A stretch of DNA of 64,000 nt from Streptomyces formicae (GTDB lineage Bacteria; Actinomycetota; Actinomycetes; Streptomycetales; Streptomycetaceae): positions 186,001-250,000 of the forward strand of contig NZ_CP071872.1 of assembly GCF_022647665.1 (NCBI RefSeq), in the 5' to 3' direction. Every line of letters begins with the position of its first letter. Positions within the stretch are counted from its first letter, which is position 1. This document shows, in pieces, positions 40,388 to 49,900 of the stretch. The notes beneath the pieces were generated by a model that searched no databases, was not told the origin of the DNA, and saw only the letters and a list, made by a program, of their open reading frames with translations. A program made the translations under genes and the position numbers.

Positions 40388-42598
40388 TCAGACGGCGGAG
40401 CGCGTCCGGCGTGCGCGCCGGAGCGCGAACCAGCCCGCCCCCGTCAGCAGCGCGGCCGCGGAGGCCAGGGACAGGACGGTGACGCCGGTGGCGGCGAGGC
40501 TGCTGTCGCCGGAGCCCGCGTCCGCGGACCCGCCGCCGACGGTGCCGCCCGAGCCAGATCCGGAGCCCGAGCCGCCCGCCCCGCCGGACGTGCCGCCGTC
40601 CGCCGAGCCCGAACCGCTGCTGCTGACACCGGTGTTGCCACCGCTGCTGCCACCGGTGCCCGCAGGGGGCTCGTCGTCCCCGCCCCCGCTGCCGCCCCCG
40701 TCCCCGCCGCCGTTCGCGACGACCGTGAGGGTGACCGGCGCCGTACGGGTGGTGCCGGCGGTGTTGGTGAACTCGGCGCGGTAGCGGTACCCGTCGTGCG
40801 CCGCCGTCGCGGTGAACGCGTACGTGTGCCGCACCGCTCCCTCGACAGCGCTCCAGGTCTGCCCGCCGTCGGGGCTGACCTGCCAGCGCACGGTGGGCTC
40901 CGGGGCGCCCTCGGCCGCGGCGGTGAACGCGGCCTCGTCGCCCGGCGCGACGGACCGGTCCGCCGGGGCCTGCGTCACCTCGGGCGACATCCGGCGGTCC
41001 AGCTTGGTGACGGTGCCCCCGGCCGGGCTGGTGACGTAGACGGTCGAGCCGCCCGGGGTGACGGCGACGGTCGCCTCGCCGAGCTGGGAGTGGTTGCCCG
41101 GCAGGGCTGCGGGCTCGGCGGTCCGCTCGTACGTCGTGGTGGAGTACACCGCCAGGGAGCCGTCGTTGTCGCCGCCGCTGCCGGTGTCGCCGTTGTCCTG
41201 CCAGACGACGAAGGCCCGCCGGCCGGAGGTGTCGAAGGCGATGCCCGCGGCCTCGTCGGTCCCCTCGACGGTCTTCAGGAGCTTGGCGTCGCGGTCGTAG
41301 ACGAGGACGGAGCTCCCGCTGCCCACCCAGACGTTGCCGGTGGCGGGGTCGGCCTCGGCGAACCTGACGTACCCGGCGGGGAGTTCGGCCGTCGCGGTGA
41401 CCGTGAACGAGCCGGTGTCGACGCGCCGCAACTGCCCGCCCGACGCCCCGGCCGACCAGGCGGCCGCGTGGGCGGGGTCGACGCCGAGCACGCTGCCGCC
41501 GTCGAGGGTGAGGCTGCGCCTGACCGCGCCGGTGGCGGTCTCGATCTCGGAGAGCGCGGCGCCCTGGGCGACCAGGACGGTGGCCGGCCCGGTGCCGGGA
41601 CCGGCACCGGTGACCGTGGAACCGCCCAGCCAGACACCGCGCGCGGCCGTGTCGTCGGCCTTCGCGGTGCCGATGCCGCGCAGCGGGTAGTGGAAGACGA
41701 CGCCGTCGCCGGCGAGCGGCGTGATGAGCCGCGTGACCCGGCGGCCGGCCATGGCGCCGGTGGAGCCGGGTGCCTGGGCGATGTGGCCGAGCACCTCTCC
41801 GTCCGCCGGATCGAGGACGTACAGGCCCTGTTCGTTGACGTCCGCGGTGTCGGCGAGGTTGTCGGAGCCGACGTACAGCTTCCCGGAGTCCGGGTGCAGC
41901 AGGACGTCCAGCGGCTTGCCGGCCGTCGTGAACGAGGCCGACTCGTGGTAGCTCACCGTGCCGGCGGGCACGTCCACGCCGTCTCCTCCGTCCCCGCCGT
42001 CGCCGGGGTCCTGGCCCTCGAAGGCGACGGGTATGCGGACGTCCTGGGACCGGTCGCCGCTGCCTCGGTGGTCGACGCGGGTGACGACGGCGCAGCTGAC
42101 CCGGGTGCAGTCGAGTCCGTCTCCCTCGGCCGTGACGGAGATCCGGACGTCGAAGGTGCCGCCGGGGCCGTAGGCGGTGGCGAGTTCGCCCTCGTAGGTG
42201 TCGCCCTTGGGGACGATCCACTGCGAGGCGCCGCCGCCACCGGTCATGTCGGCGCCGCCCAGGCAGGGGCTGGGCACCCGGTTGGCGCCGTTGTCCTTGC
42301 AGAAGGCGACGTAGATGCCCTTGGTCCCGTCGTATCCCTCGCCGGTGACCCGGATCGACTCGCCGGCCGGGTCGAGGTGCGCGGAGGCGGACACGGTGAG
42401 CTTCTGTCCGTCCTTGCCCAGACCGGTCTTCGGCGTGTCCGCGGCGACCGCCGCCGAGCCCGCGGCGACCGATGCGGTCACCAGGGCGGCCGCGGCGAGC
42501 AGCGCCGTGGCCCGCCCCCGTCTGTGCCCGGGCCCTGACCCGGCCGCCGCGCCGGGTGCGCGGTCCGGCCGCTGCCGGGCCGTCGTCTCAACTGCCAT
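40388..42598 (-). CDS. Sortase-anchored surface protein with Ig-like domains
   Basis: 736 aa. Signal peptide ends near AAVAADTP (about residue 53). An N-terminal beta-domain (about 55-165, IRVTGEGYDGTKGIYVAFCK, CLGGADMTGGGG) is paralogous to the next gene upstream. The middle (about 175-480) has propeller-like repeats (GKLYVGSDNLADTADVN), then an Ig-like domain (APADRSVAPGDEAAF). A Gly/Ser/Asp-rich wall spacer leads to LAATG, a membrane helix and an Arg-rich tail, the signal for class E sortase. Located in an iron-regulated operon before haem oxygenase, it likely captures haem or haemoproteins. Confidence 0.85.
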   Translation of the reverse strand: MAVETTARQRPDRAPGAAAGSGPGHRRGRATALLAAAALVTASVAAGSAAVAADTPKTGLGKDGQKLTVSASAHLDPAGESIRVTGEGYDGTKGIYVAFCKDNGANRVPSPCLGGADMTGGGGASQWIVPKGDTYEGELATAYGPGGTFDVRISVTAEGDGLDCTRVSCAVVTRVDHRGSGDRSQDVRIPVAFEGQDPGDGGDGGDGVDVPAGTVSYHESASFTTAGKPLDVLLHPDSGKLYVGSDNLADTADVNEQGLYVLDPADGEVLGHIAQAPGSTGAMAGRRVTRLITPLAGDGVVFHYPLRGIGTAKADDTAARGVWLGGSTVTGAGPGTGPATVLVAQGAALSEIETATGAVRRSLTLDGGSVLGVDPAHAAAWSAGASGGQLRRVDTGSFTVTATAELPAGYVRFAEADPATGNVWVGSGSSVLVYDRDAKLLKTVEGTDEAAGIAFDTSGRRAFVVWQDNGDTGSGGDNDGSLAVYSTTTYERTAEPAALPGNHSQLGEATVAVTPGGSTVYVTSPAGGTVTKLDRRMSPEVTQAPADRSVAPGDEAAFTAAAEGAPEPTVRWQVSPDGGQTWSAVEGAVRHTYAFTATAAHDGYRYRAEFTNTAGTTRTAPVTLTVVANGGGDGGGSGGGDDEPPAGTGGSSGGNTGVSSSGSGSADGGTSGGAGGSGSGSGSGGTVGGGSADAGSGDSSLAATGVTVLSLASAAALLTGAGWFALRRARRTRSAV

Positions 42599-42690
42599 GG
42601 GGTGTTCCTCACTTGTCGGGGCCGTCGCCCGGCACCCCGAGCGCGCCGAGGGCCGGGCCCCGGTGGTGCGGGGCCCGGTCCGACGGGGGA

Positions 42691-43230
42691 CTACTGGAAG
42701 GTGACCGGGACGTGGACGTCGTACTTGCGGTCGTTGGTGTCCGTGTGGTCGGCGCGGGTGACGATGGCGCAGGTGACGTCCTCGCCGCAGATCTGGCCGT
42801 TGTCGAGCTCGGCCTTGACGAAGATCTGGACGCTGAAGGTGCCGCCGGCGCCGAAGGCGGAGCTGTTCGGGAGGGTGCCGCCGCCGAGGTTGGACACCCA
42901 GTGCGAGGCGCCCGTGGTGCCGGACTCGTCCTGGCCGCCCAGGCAGGGGGTGGGCTTGGCGGCGCCCGGGGCCCCGCTGACCACACAGAGGCCGACGTAC
43001 ACGCCCTGCGCCGGGTTGAAGCCGGAGCCCGTGACGGTGACGACCTGGCCCGCGGCCGAGGCCGAGTCAGGGCCCGTCAGGGACAGGTTGTACGTGGTGC
43101 TTCCGTCGGTGATCGTGCGGGTCGCGGTGGCGGCGGAGGCGGAGGAGGCCAGGCCCAGCGTCAGCGCGGCGGAGGCGGCGACGGCGAGGCCCGCGCGGGC
43201 GGCGGTACGGGCGGACGGGACAGCTCTCAT
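42691..43230 (-). CDS. Secreted neocarzinostatin-fold-like protein
   Basis: 179 aa from ATG 43230. Signal peptide MRAVPSARTAARAGLAVAAS with a further hydrophobic stretch, cleavage near ASAAT. The mature part is a single beta-sandwich: TVTGSGFNPAQGVYVGLC, CLGGQDESGTTGASHWV, ICGEDVTCAIVTRADH, with two Cys pairs. The same domain starts the LAATG surface protein 93 bp downstream. A DmdR-type iron box lies 122 bp upstream, so both are predicted to be made under iron limitation. It lacks a sorting signal and may be released as a haemophore. Confidence 0.82.
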   Translation of the reverse strand: MRAVPSARTAARAGLAVAASAALTLGLASSASAATATRTITDGSTTYNLSLTGPDSASAAGQVVTVTGSGFNPAQGVYVGLCVVSGAPGAAKPTPCLGGQDESGTTGASHWVSNLGGGTLPNSSAFGAGGTFSVQIFVKAELDNGQICGEDVTCAIVTRADHTDTNDRKYDVHVPVTFQ

Positions 43231-43351
43231 GACGGGCAGAGACCTTTCTCGGTGTCGGAAAGTGCCGGAGGGCACAGGAACGGGCCCTCCAGGCCCTTGT
43301 CGGCCCAGTACCGGACGGGTCGGCCGGCCGGCCCGCGGAACCCTCGGGTAC

Positions 43352-43370
43352 TTAGGTAAGGCATACCTAA
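43352..43370. promoter_or_regulatory. DmdR/DtxR-type iron box
   Basis: TTAGGTAAGGCATACCTAA, a 19 bp inverted repeat nearly identical to the Streptomyces DmdR1 consensus TTAGGTTAGGCTCACCTAA. It lies upstream of the minus-strand surface-protein/haem-oxygenase genes. Iron-loaded DmdR would repress them. Confidence 0.9.
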
Positions 43371-43598
43371 GTACACCTTCATTCGACTGTCAACAAAGCT
43401 TCCGGACGGCAACGGGCTGCGCGGGAAGGGGAGTCGTGGAGTCCGTGGAATGCGCGGGCCGCGCCGAGGGCCTCCTCGGCTGCCGGGGACGCCGGGAGGC
43501 CCCGGCCGGAATGCGCCGCCCCGCCTCGCGCTCGCGGCCTCCCGCCGCTTCCGGCATCCTGACTTTCAAGCGATATGTGCCTGTATGGACGAATGGCT

Positions 43599-44621
43599 AT
43601 GAGGATCGAGGCGCTCCCCGTGAACCGTCCTTCCCGGCCGCGTCGTCCCACGACTCCCGTGGCCCTGACGGCGACGGTCGTGTTGCTGTCCGCGAGCGCC
43701 TGCGGCAGTGAGGACGCGGGGTCGGACGTCAACACGGGCGAGCGGCTGTCCGGGGCGATCACGGTCGACGGGTCCAGCACGGTGGCGCCGCTGTCCGTCG
43801 TGGCGGCCCGGGTCTTCGAGGAACGCAACCCGGGCGTGAAGGTGACGGTGGGGACCTCCGGCACCGCCGGCGGCTTCGCGAAGTTCTGCAACGGCGAGAC
43901 CGATATCTCCGACGCCTCGCGCCGGATCAACGACGCCGAGAAGGCGGCCTGCGCGAGGAACGGCATCGCGTACGAGGAGTTCCTCGTCGCCAATGACGGT
44001 CTGTCCGTCGTGGTGAACAAGGACAACGACTTCGCCGACTGCCTCACGGTCGAGCAGCTGAAGAAGATCTGGGAGCCCGGCTCCAAGGTCGCGAGCTGGA
44101 AGGACGTCGACCCGGCGTTCCCGGACGTGAAGCTGGAACTCTTCGGCGCGGGAAGGGACTCGGGCACCTTCGACTACTTCACCGAGGCGGTCAACGGCAA
44201 GGAGGGCGCCTCCCGCACCGACTACTCGCCCAGCGAGGACGACAACGCCACCGTCAGGGGCGTCGCCGGCGCCAAGGGCGGCCTCGGCTACTTCGGGCTC
44301 TCGTACTACGAGGAGAACAAGGACAAGCTCAAGCTCCTGAAGGTCGACGGCGGCAAGGGCTGTGTGGAGCCCACGCCCCAGACCGTGCAGGACGGCTCGT
44401 ACAAACCGCTCTCCCGGCCGCTGTACATCTACCCGAAGGCGGACTCCCTGGACAGAAGGGAGGTCAGTGCCTTCGTCGAGTTCTTCGTCGTGAGCAACGA
44501 GGACCTCGCCCGGAAGGCCCTCTTCGTGCCCCTCGACAACCTGCAGGAAGCGGAGCTGAAGAAGGACTTCGAGAACCTCAAGCTCCAGTGGGGCCACGAG
44601 ACCCCGTCGCCATCCGGGTGA
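43599..44621 (+). CDS. PstS-family phosphate-binding lipoprotein
   Basis: About 340 aa from ATG 43599; ATGs at 43575 and 43593 are also possible and none has a good ribosome site. Lipobox LLSASAC about residue 36. PstS signatures are GAITVDGSSTVAPLS, VGTSGTAGGFAKFCNGETD, RDSGTFDYFTEAV and GGLGYFGLSYYEEN. It binds phosphate (or another oxyanion) outside the cell. No pstCAB genes are nearby; the next gene, convergent, is another PstS-like protein. Confidence 0.88.
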   Translation: MRIEALPVNRPSRPRRPTTPVALTATVVLLSASACGSEDAGSDVNTGERLSGAITVDGSSTVAPLSVVAARVFEERNPGVKVTVGTSGTAGGFAKFCNGETDISDASRRINDAEKAACARNGIAYEEFLVANDGLSVVVNKDNDFADCLTVEQLKKIWEPGSKVASWKDVDPAFPDVKLELFGAGRDSGTFDYFTEAVNGKEGASRTDYSPSEDDNATVRGVAGAKGGLGYFGLSYYEENKDKLKLLKVDGGKGCVEPTPQTVQDGSYKPLSRPLYIYPKADSLDRREVSAFVEFFVVSNEDLARKALFVPLDNLQEAELKKDFENLKLQWGHETPSPSG

Positions 44622-44680
44622 CGGCGGGGTGAGCGTGCCCCCTCACCCCCTCACCTCCTTACCGGGTCGGGGCGGCCGGG

Positions 44681-45838
44681 TCAGGACAGCGTGGCGACGA
44701 CCTGCCGCACCCGTACGGCGACGTTCTCGGGCAGCGGCGCGTAGTGGATGCTCGGCAGGAGCTTCTGCCCTTCCTCGCTCGCCGTGTACGTGAGGAAGGA
44801 CTTCAGCGCGGGAAGCGTCTCGCGCTGATTGCCCCTGTCGCAGGCGATCTCGTACGTCACGAGGACGATCGGGTAGGCGCCCTCGGCCTTGGTCGCGTAG
44901 TTGAACTTCAGTGTGAGGTCGTCGTCCTTGCCCACCACCTCCGCGCTGGCGATACCGGCCGACGCCGTCTGCGGGCTGGCGATGACCGGCTCCGACGCGC
45001 CGGTGTCGATCCGTACGGTGGGGACGTTCAGCGCGGTGGCGAAGGAGAGCTCGAAGTAGCCGATCGCGCCCTCGTTGTTGCGCACCGTGGCCGCCACGCC
45101 GTCCGAACCGGCCGCGGAATGGCCGCCCTTGCCCTGCCAGGTCTTCTTCGCCTCGTAGGGCCAGTCGTCCTCGGCCGCGCCGGCGAGGTAGGCGTTGAGG
45201 TTCTGTGTCGTGCCGGAGTCGTCGGACCGGTGGACCGCCTGGATCCTCAGGTCGGGGAGTTCGGTGCCGGGGTTGAGCTTCCGGATCGCCGGGTGGGACC
45301 AGTTGGTGATCTCGGAGTCGAAGATCTTCGCGAGCGTCTCGGCGTCGAGGACGAGATCGTCCACGCCGGAGAGGGTGTAGCCGATGGCGATCGGACCGCC
45401 GACCATCGGCAGGTCGATCGCCTGCCCGCCGGGGCACACCTTCCTCGACCGCTCGACGTCCTCGGCCTTCAGCGCGCCGTCCGTGCCGCCGAAGGCCGTC
45501 GCCTGGCGCATGAACTGGGCGACGCCCCCGCCCGAGCCGATGGGGTTGTAGGCGATCTGCACCGACGGGCAGGCCCGCTGGTACTCCTCGATCCACCGCT
45601 CCATCGCGTTCTTCTGCGCCGACGAACCCGAGCCGGGGAGCTTCCCCTGGGCGGCACAGGCGATACGGGCAGGCGGCGGCAGAGTCTCCGCCCGGTCCTC
45701 GCTCTTCTCGGGGGCGTCGCCGAACGCGCCCATCGCCATGACCACCGCGCCCGCCACCGCACAGGCGGCAGCAGCCGCCACGGCAGCCCCAACGGGCAGG
45801 AATCTTCTGCGCTCGCCGCCGTTGCGCCGATGCTCCAT
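44681..45838 (-). CDS. PstS-like membrane-anchored binding protein
   Basis: 385 aa. One N-terminal span (about 12-38) instead of a lipobox. The phosphate-binding pattern is altered but present: LPGSGSSAQKNAMERWIEEY, IGSGGGVAQFMRQATAFGGT, VHRSDDSGTTQNLNAYL, NNEGAIGYFELSFA. It resembles PstS and the extracellular domain of PknD/PstS-related proteins. It converges on the other PstS-like gene with 59 bp between stops, so the pair likely arose by duplication and divergence. Confidence 0.87.
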   Translation of the reverse strand: MEHRRNGGERRRFLPVGAAVAAAAACAVAGAVVMAMGAFGDAPEKSEDRAETLPPPARIACAAQGKLPGSGSSAQKNAMERWIEEYQRACPSVQIAYNPIGSGGGVAQFMRQATAFGGTDGALKAEDVERSRKVCPGGQAIDLPMVGGPIAIGYTLSGVDDLVLDAETLAKIFDSEITNWSHPAIRKLNPGTELPDLRIQAVHRSDDSGTTQNLNAYLAGAAEDDWPYEAKKTWQGKGGHSAAGSDGVAATVRNNEGAIGYFELSFATALNVPTVRIDTGASEPVIASPQTASAGIASAEVVGKDDDLTLKFNYATKAEGAYPIVLVTYEIACDRGNQRETLPALKSFLTYTASEEGQKLLPSIHYAPLPENVAVRVRQVVATLS

Positions 45839-46188
45839 GGTGCCTCCCGATCTCCGCGAGGCACGCCGAGCCTCTCCATCCGTCGCACAGATCGTCAGCG
45901 ACAGGCGGGGCCAGGGGGCGAAGCCGGGGCGAACGGACGGTGTCGTACGGCTGGCTTTGCGGTGGCCGGGCTGTAAGGGAGGCGGTGCGTCCCGGCCCGG
46001 AGGGTGACGGCGCCGTACGGCTCGATCGTGCCCGCGGTCCGGCTCGCGGGGACGCTCACGCCGAGTACCCGTTCGGACGCCCTGTGTAGCGCCAGGTGGG
46101 AGCCTTTGAAACGATGGTCCGAAGGTGAGGGAGGCTCCAGCGGCGTGCTGCTGTCTGCCCTCACCTGCCCGTTTCGGAGGGAGAGACC
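45839..46188. other. Intergenic region, divergent promoters
   Basis: 350 bp between divergent genes. I see no open frame worth calling. An inverted repeat AGGTGAGGG (46123-46131) and CCCTCACCT (46158-46166) lies just ahead of the tail-protein gene, and GGAGGGAGAG provides its ribosome site. Confidence 0.5.
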
Positions 46189-46878
46189 ATGGCTGAGAAA
46201 GCCGGGAGACAGCGCTCGGGCACCACGAAGGCGGCGCATCCCGTCCAGGCCACGCTGGCGCACCCCATGGAGACCATGACGGCGGTCGTGGACCGGGTGC
46301 CGGGTGTGGACAGGGTCAAGAACGCCTTCGACGGCGTACTGGACTCCGTCGGGGTCGTGTCGCCGCACGCCCGGCGCGTCACGGCCTACGCCGGAGCGGG
46401 GCTGCTCGGGGTGGCCGGCGTGATCGAGTGGCCGGTGGCGGTCGCGGGTGCCGCGGTGGTGTGGCTGACGCAGCCGCGCGCGAAGGAGGCCACGTCGCAG
46501 GGGTCCCGGGCAGCGGCTTCCGGCAACGGGATGCGGGCCAAGCAGGCGGCCCGGTCGGCCAAGGCGTCGACCGCCTCGACCGCCTCGACCACCTCGACCA
46601 CGGCGACCGCATCGCGGAAGCCCAAGCCCGCGGTCAAGTCGTCCTCCAAGTCCACGGCCAAGCCCACGGCCAAGTCGCCCTCCAAGTCCACGGCCAAGTC
46701 GTCCTCCAAGGCCTCGGCCAAGCCCTCGGCCAAGGTCTCGGCCAAGTCCTCGCCCAAGTCGTCCGCCAAGTCGTCCGCCAAGAAGGCGCCGACGACCGCG
46801 GGCCGGTCCAGGACCGGCCCCTCCGCGCAGCGCAGCAGCGCGCGGAAGACGGCGTCGGCCGGGCGGAAGAAGAGCTGA
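46189..46878 (+). CDS. Protein with Lys/Ser/Ala-rich histone-like tail
   Basis: 229 aa. Residues 1-100 hold a short conserved-looking domain with one hydrophobic segment (AYAGAGLLGVAGVIEWPVAVAG, about 66-92). Residues 105-229 are almost only Lys, Ser, Ala, Thr and Pro in SKSTAK/SSKASAK repeats like H1/HupS tails, encoded by a degenerate 12-15 bp repeat (46560-46790). It lies 102 bp upstream of the giant P-type ATPase on the same strand, a pairing I recall from other actinomycetes. It could bind nucleic acid or the membrane surface. Confidence 0.75.
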   Translation: MAEKAGRQRSGTTKAAHPVQATLAHPMETMTAVVDRVPGVDRVKNAFDGVLDSVGVVSPHARRVTAYAGAGLLGVAGVIEWPVAVAGAAVVWLTQPRAKEATSQGSRAAASGNGMRAKQAARSAKASTASTASTTSTTATASRKPKPAVKSSSKSTAKPTAKSPSKSTAKSSSKASAKPSAKVSAKSSPKSSAKSSAKKAPTTAGRSRTGPSAQRSSARKTASAGRKKS

Positions 46879-46980
46879 ACCCACCGTCCCACCGTCCCGC
46901 CGTCCCGCCGGCGGGCCTGAAGGCCCGCTTCCGCGATGTTCCAGCACAACGGCCTCACGCCGAGTCCGCGGAGGTGAGAG

Positions 46981-49900
46981 ATGCTGTCGCGCCTGCTGGC
47001 CCTGCTGCCCGCCGTGCAGTTGAGCAGTGCCCTGGCCGCCCCGGCCCAGGCCGCCCGCCGTATCGTCCCGCCCGCCGCGGTGGCGGCGCGGGTGGCGACC
47101 GCGTTCGTGGGCGCCGGTGCGCGGACCGCCGGGGGTGGGGCGACGGCGGTGTCGGACACCGCGCTGCGGGTCGGCAGGGTCGCCCGCAACGCGATGACCC
47201 CCCAGGTCGGGTACTGGCGCGCCGGATCGCGGATGCACCTCGCCCTGCGCCACCACCCGGACGCACCCGAGAAAACCGTCGAACTCCTCGAAGCGGCCGC
47301 CCGGAAGGTCGCCGTCGAGCTGGCCGAGCACCCTGACGTGGTCAGCGCCTACTGGGACGGCGGCCTGGCCCGGCTCGTCGTGCAGACCACGGAGGACGCG
47401 ATCGGCGGGGAGGTGGCGGACGACGCAGCCGAACTCGCCGCCGAGCACGGTCTGGAGCACGTCGGCGAGCACACGCTCGCCCACGCCCACCCGGGTTCTG
47501 CCGGGAGCGTGCGTGCGGGCGTGCTCGCCCTGGCGTGCGACGCCGCGGGGATCGCCGCCGCCCTCGCCGCGCAGACCGCCCGCGTGCGCAGCGCGCCGCG
47601 TGCCGTGACGGCCGTGGCCACCCTGATGCGGGAGGACTCCCGGGTACGCGCGGCGCTCATCGGCCCGCTGGGAGCCGACGGGGCCGATCTGCTGCTCGCC
47701 GCTGCCTACGCGGCGGCCCACGCCATCGGAAAGTCGCCCGTCCCGCTGGTGCTGGACGCGGCGCTGCGGTCCACCCAGCTGGTGGCGGCCCTCGCCCAGC
47801 TGGCGGTCTTCGACGCGGTGCACGACACGCTGTGCGCGCCCGACCGGCTGACGGTGGCCGGCGACCACGCCGTACGCCCGCCCCTGCTGGCGGGTCCGGG
47901 CGAGGAGTACGCCGAGGCCGCGGTCAACGGCATGCTGGCCGGGGCCGCGACGACGCTGCTCTTCACCCGGGACGTGGAGGAGGCGGCCGAGGCCGTACTG
48001 GCCGCGACCCCCAAGGCCGCGCGCTACGGACCGGCCGGCTTCACCGCGGCCCTCAGCACCCTGCTCGCGCGCGAGGAGGCTCTTGTCCGGGACGCCGACC
48101 GGCTGCGTACGCTCGAACTCGTCGACACCGTGGTCCTGCACCCGGAAGCACTGCGCCGCAATCGGCTCTGTGTGCTCGAAGCCCATCCGAGCGCCGACGA
48201 CTGGGACGAGCACCGGCTCTGGCAGGCCGCGACCGCGGCCCTCCAGGGATCCTGGTGGACCGACGACGACGGCGACGGGGACGACGACGGGGACGGGGAC
48301 GACGACGGGGACGGGGCGTACGCGGGCGGCGAGGCACCCGGGGCCGACGCGGCAGGTGAGCCGTACGCGGCGGGTGAGCCGTACGAGTCGGAGGGAGCCC
48401 AGCTCGGCCTGCGCCCGGTGCCCGGTCAGCCGCCGGGGGAGACCGGCATGATGGTCGCCTCGACGGGCGACCGGGACGTCGGCACCGTACTGGTCGGCTG
48501 GGAGGTCGACCCGATGGCCGAGGCCGCGCTGGACGCGGCGCGCCGCGCGGGCCTGCACGTCGTCGTGGTGGAGAGCGAGTCACTGGGCGAGTTCGGGACG
48601 CTGGCCGACGAACTCGCCGCCGCCGACCGCCCGTTCGGGGACGTGATCCGTGCCCTCCAGGACGAGGGGCGCACGGTCCTGACCGTGGTGCGCGTCCCGC
48701 AGGAACACACCGCGGGCGGACCGCGGTTGTCCCCCCGCGGCAGGGACGCCGCCGACGGGCTGCTCGCCGGTGACCTCGCCGTCGCGATCACCGACAAGCG
48801 CAGCGCCGTCGTCTGGGGCGCGGACGTGATCTGCCTGCGCGGACTGGAAGGCGTGTGGCGGCTGCTGGCCGCGATCCCGGCGGCGAGGACGGTCGGCCGG
48901 CACGCCAAGTTCTTCACCGAGGCGGGCGCCGCACTCTCCGAACTCCTGGTGCTCAGCCGGGGAACGCGCACGGGCGGGCCGTCCTTCCCCCTCGAAGCGC
49001 GGCTCGGCCCGGTCAACATCGCCGTCACCGCCGCGCTCGTGTGGGGCTGGTGGGCCGCGCTGGGCACCGCCACCCACACCGCGCCGCACCCCAGGCCGCG
49101 GATTCCCTGGCACGCGCTCGAACCGCGGGAGGTGCTCGCCCGGCTGGCCAGAGCACCGCGCTCCGCACCCACCGCCCTGATGGAACTGCGGGCCGAGGCC
49201 GGCCGGATCGCGCACGCCGCGGCCGCGCACCGGACCGTCGCCCCGGTGCGCCTCGGCGCCCGGCTGGTGGCCGCCACATGGGCGGAGCTCGACGACCCGC
49301 TGACCCCGGTCCTGATGGTCGGCGCCACGGCGTCGGCGCTGCTGGGCTCCGTCGTGGACGCGTTCCTTGTCACCGGTGCCGTCGCCGTCAACGCCCTCGT
49401 CGGCGGCGTACAGCGACTGCGTGCCGAGCGCGCACTCTCCGCCCTCGTCACCGGCCAGCGGCACATCGCCAGACGCGTCGCCGCCGCGGACGACGAGGAG
49501 CCGACCATCGTGGAGGCCGAGCACCTGGCACCGGGCGAGGTGATCGAGCTGCACACCAACGACGTGGTGCCGGCCGACGCCCGGCTGCTGGAGGTCGACG
49601 GTCTGGAGGTGGACGAGTCCGCACTCACCGGAGAGTCCCTGCCCACCCGCAAACAGCTCGCCGCCATGCCGCAGGCGGCCGTGGCCGACCGCAGCTGCAT
49701 GGTCTTCCAGGGCACCACGGTCGTGGCCGGGCACGCACGGGCGGTCGTGGTGGGCACCGGTGAGCAGACCGAGGCGGGCCGCGCCGCCGCGCTCGCCGCC
49801 CGCGTCCCCACCTCGGCAGGGGTCCAGGCACGGCTGCACGAACTGACCCGCAAGGTCCTGCCCCTCACCCTCGCGGGCGGCGCCGCGGTCACCGGACTGT

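Noticed and set aside
39633..42221. Single 862-codon minus-strand frame appearing to fuse surface protein and haem oxygenase
   Set aside because: The haem-oxygenase part is real, but the upstream part is a wrong-frame reading of the surface-protein gene, which is complete in its own frame with stop at 40388.
48260..48317. Possible CRISPR-like or coding-neutral repeat in the ATPase gene
   Set aside because: The 18 bp unit has no spacers and translates in frame to an Asp/Gly linker; it is a simple tandem repeat.
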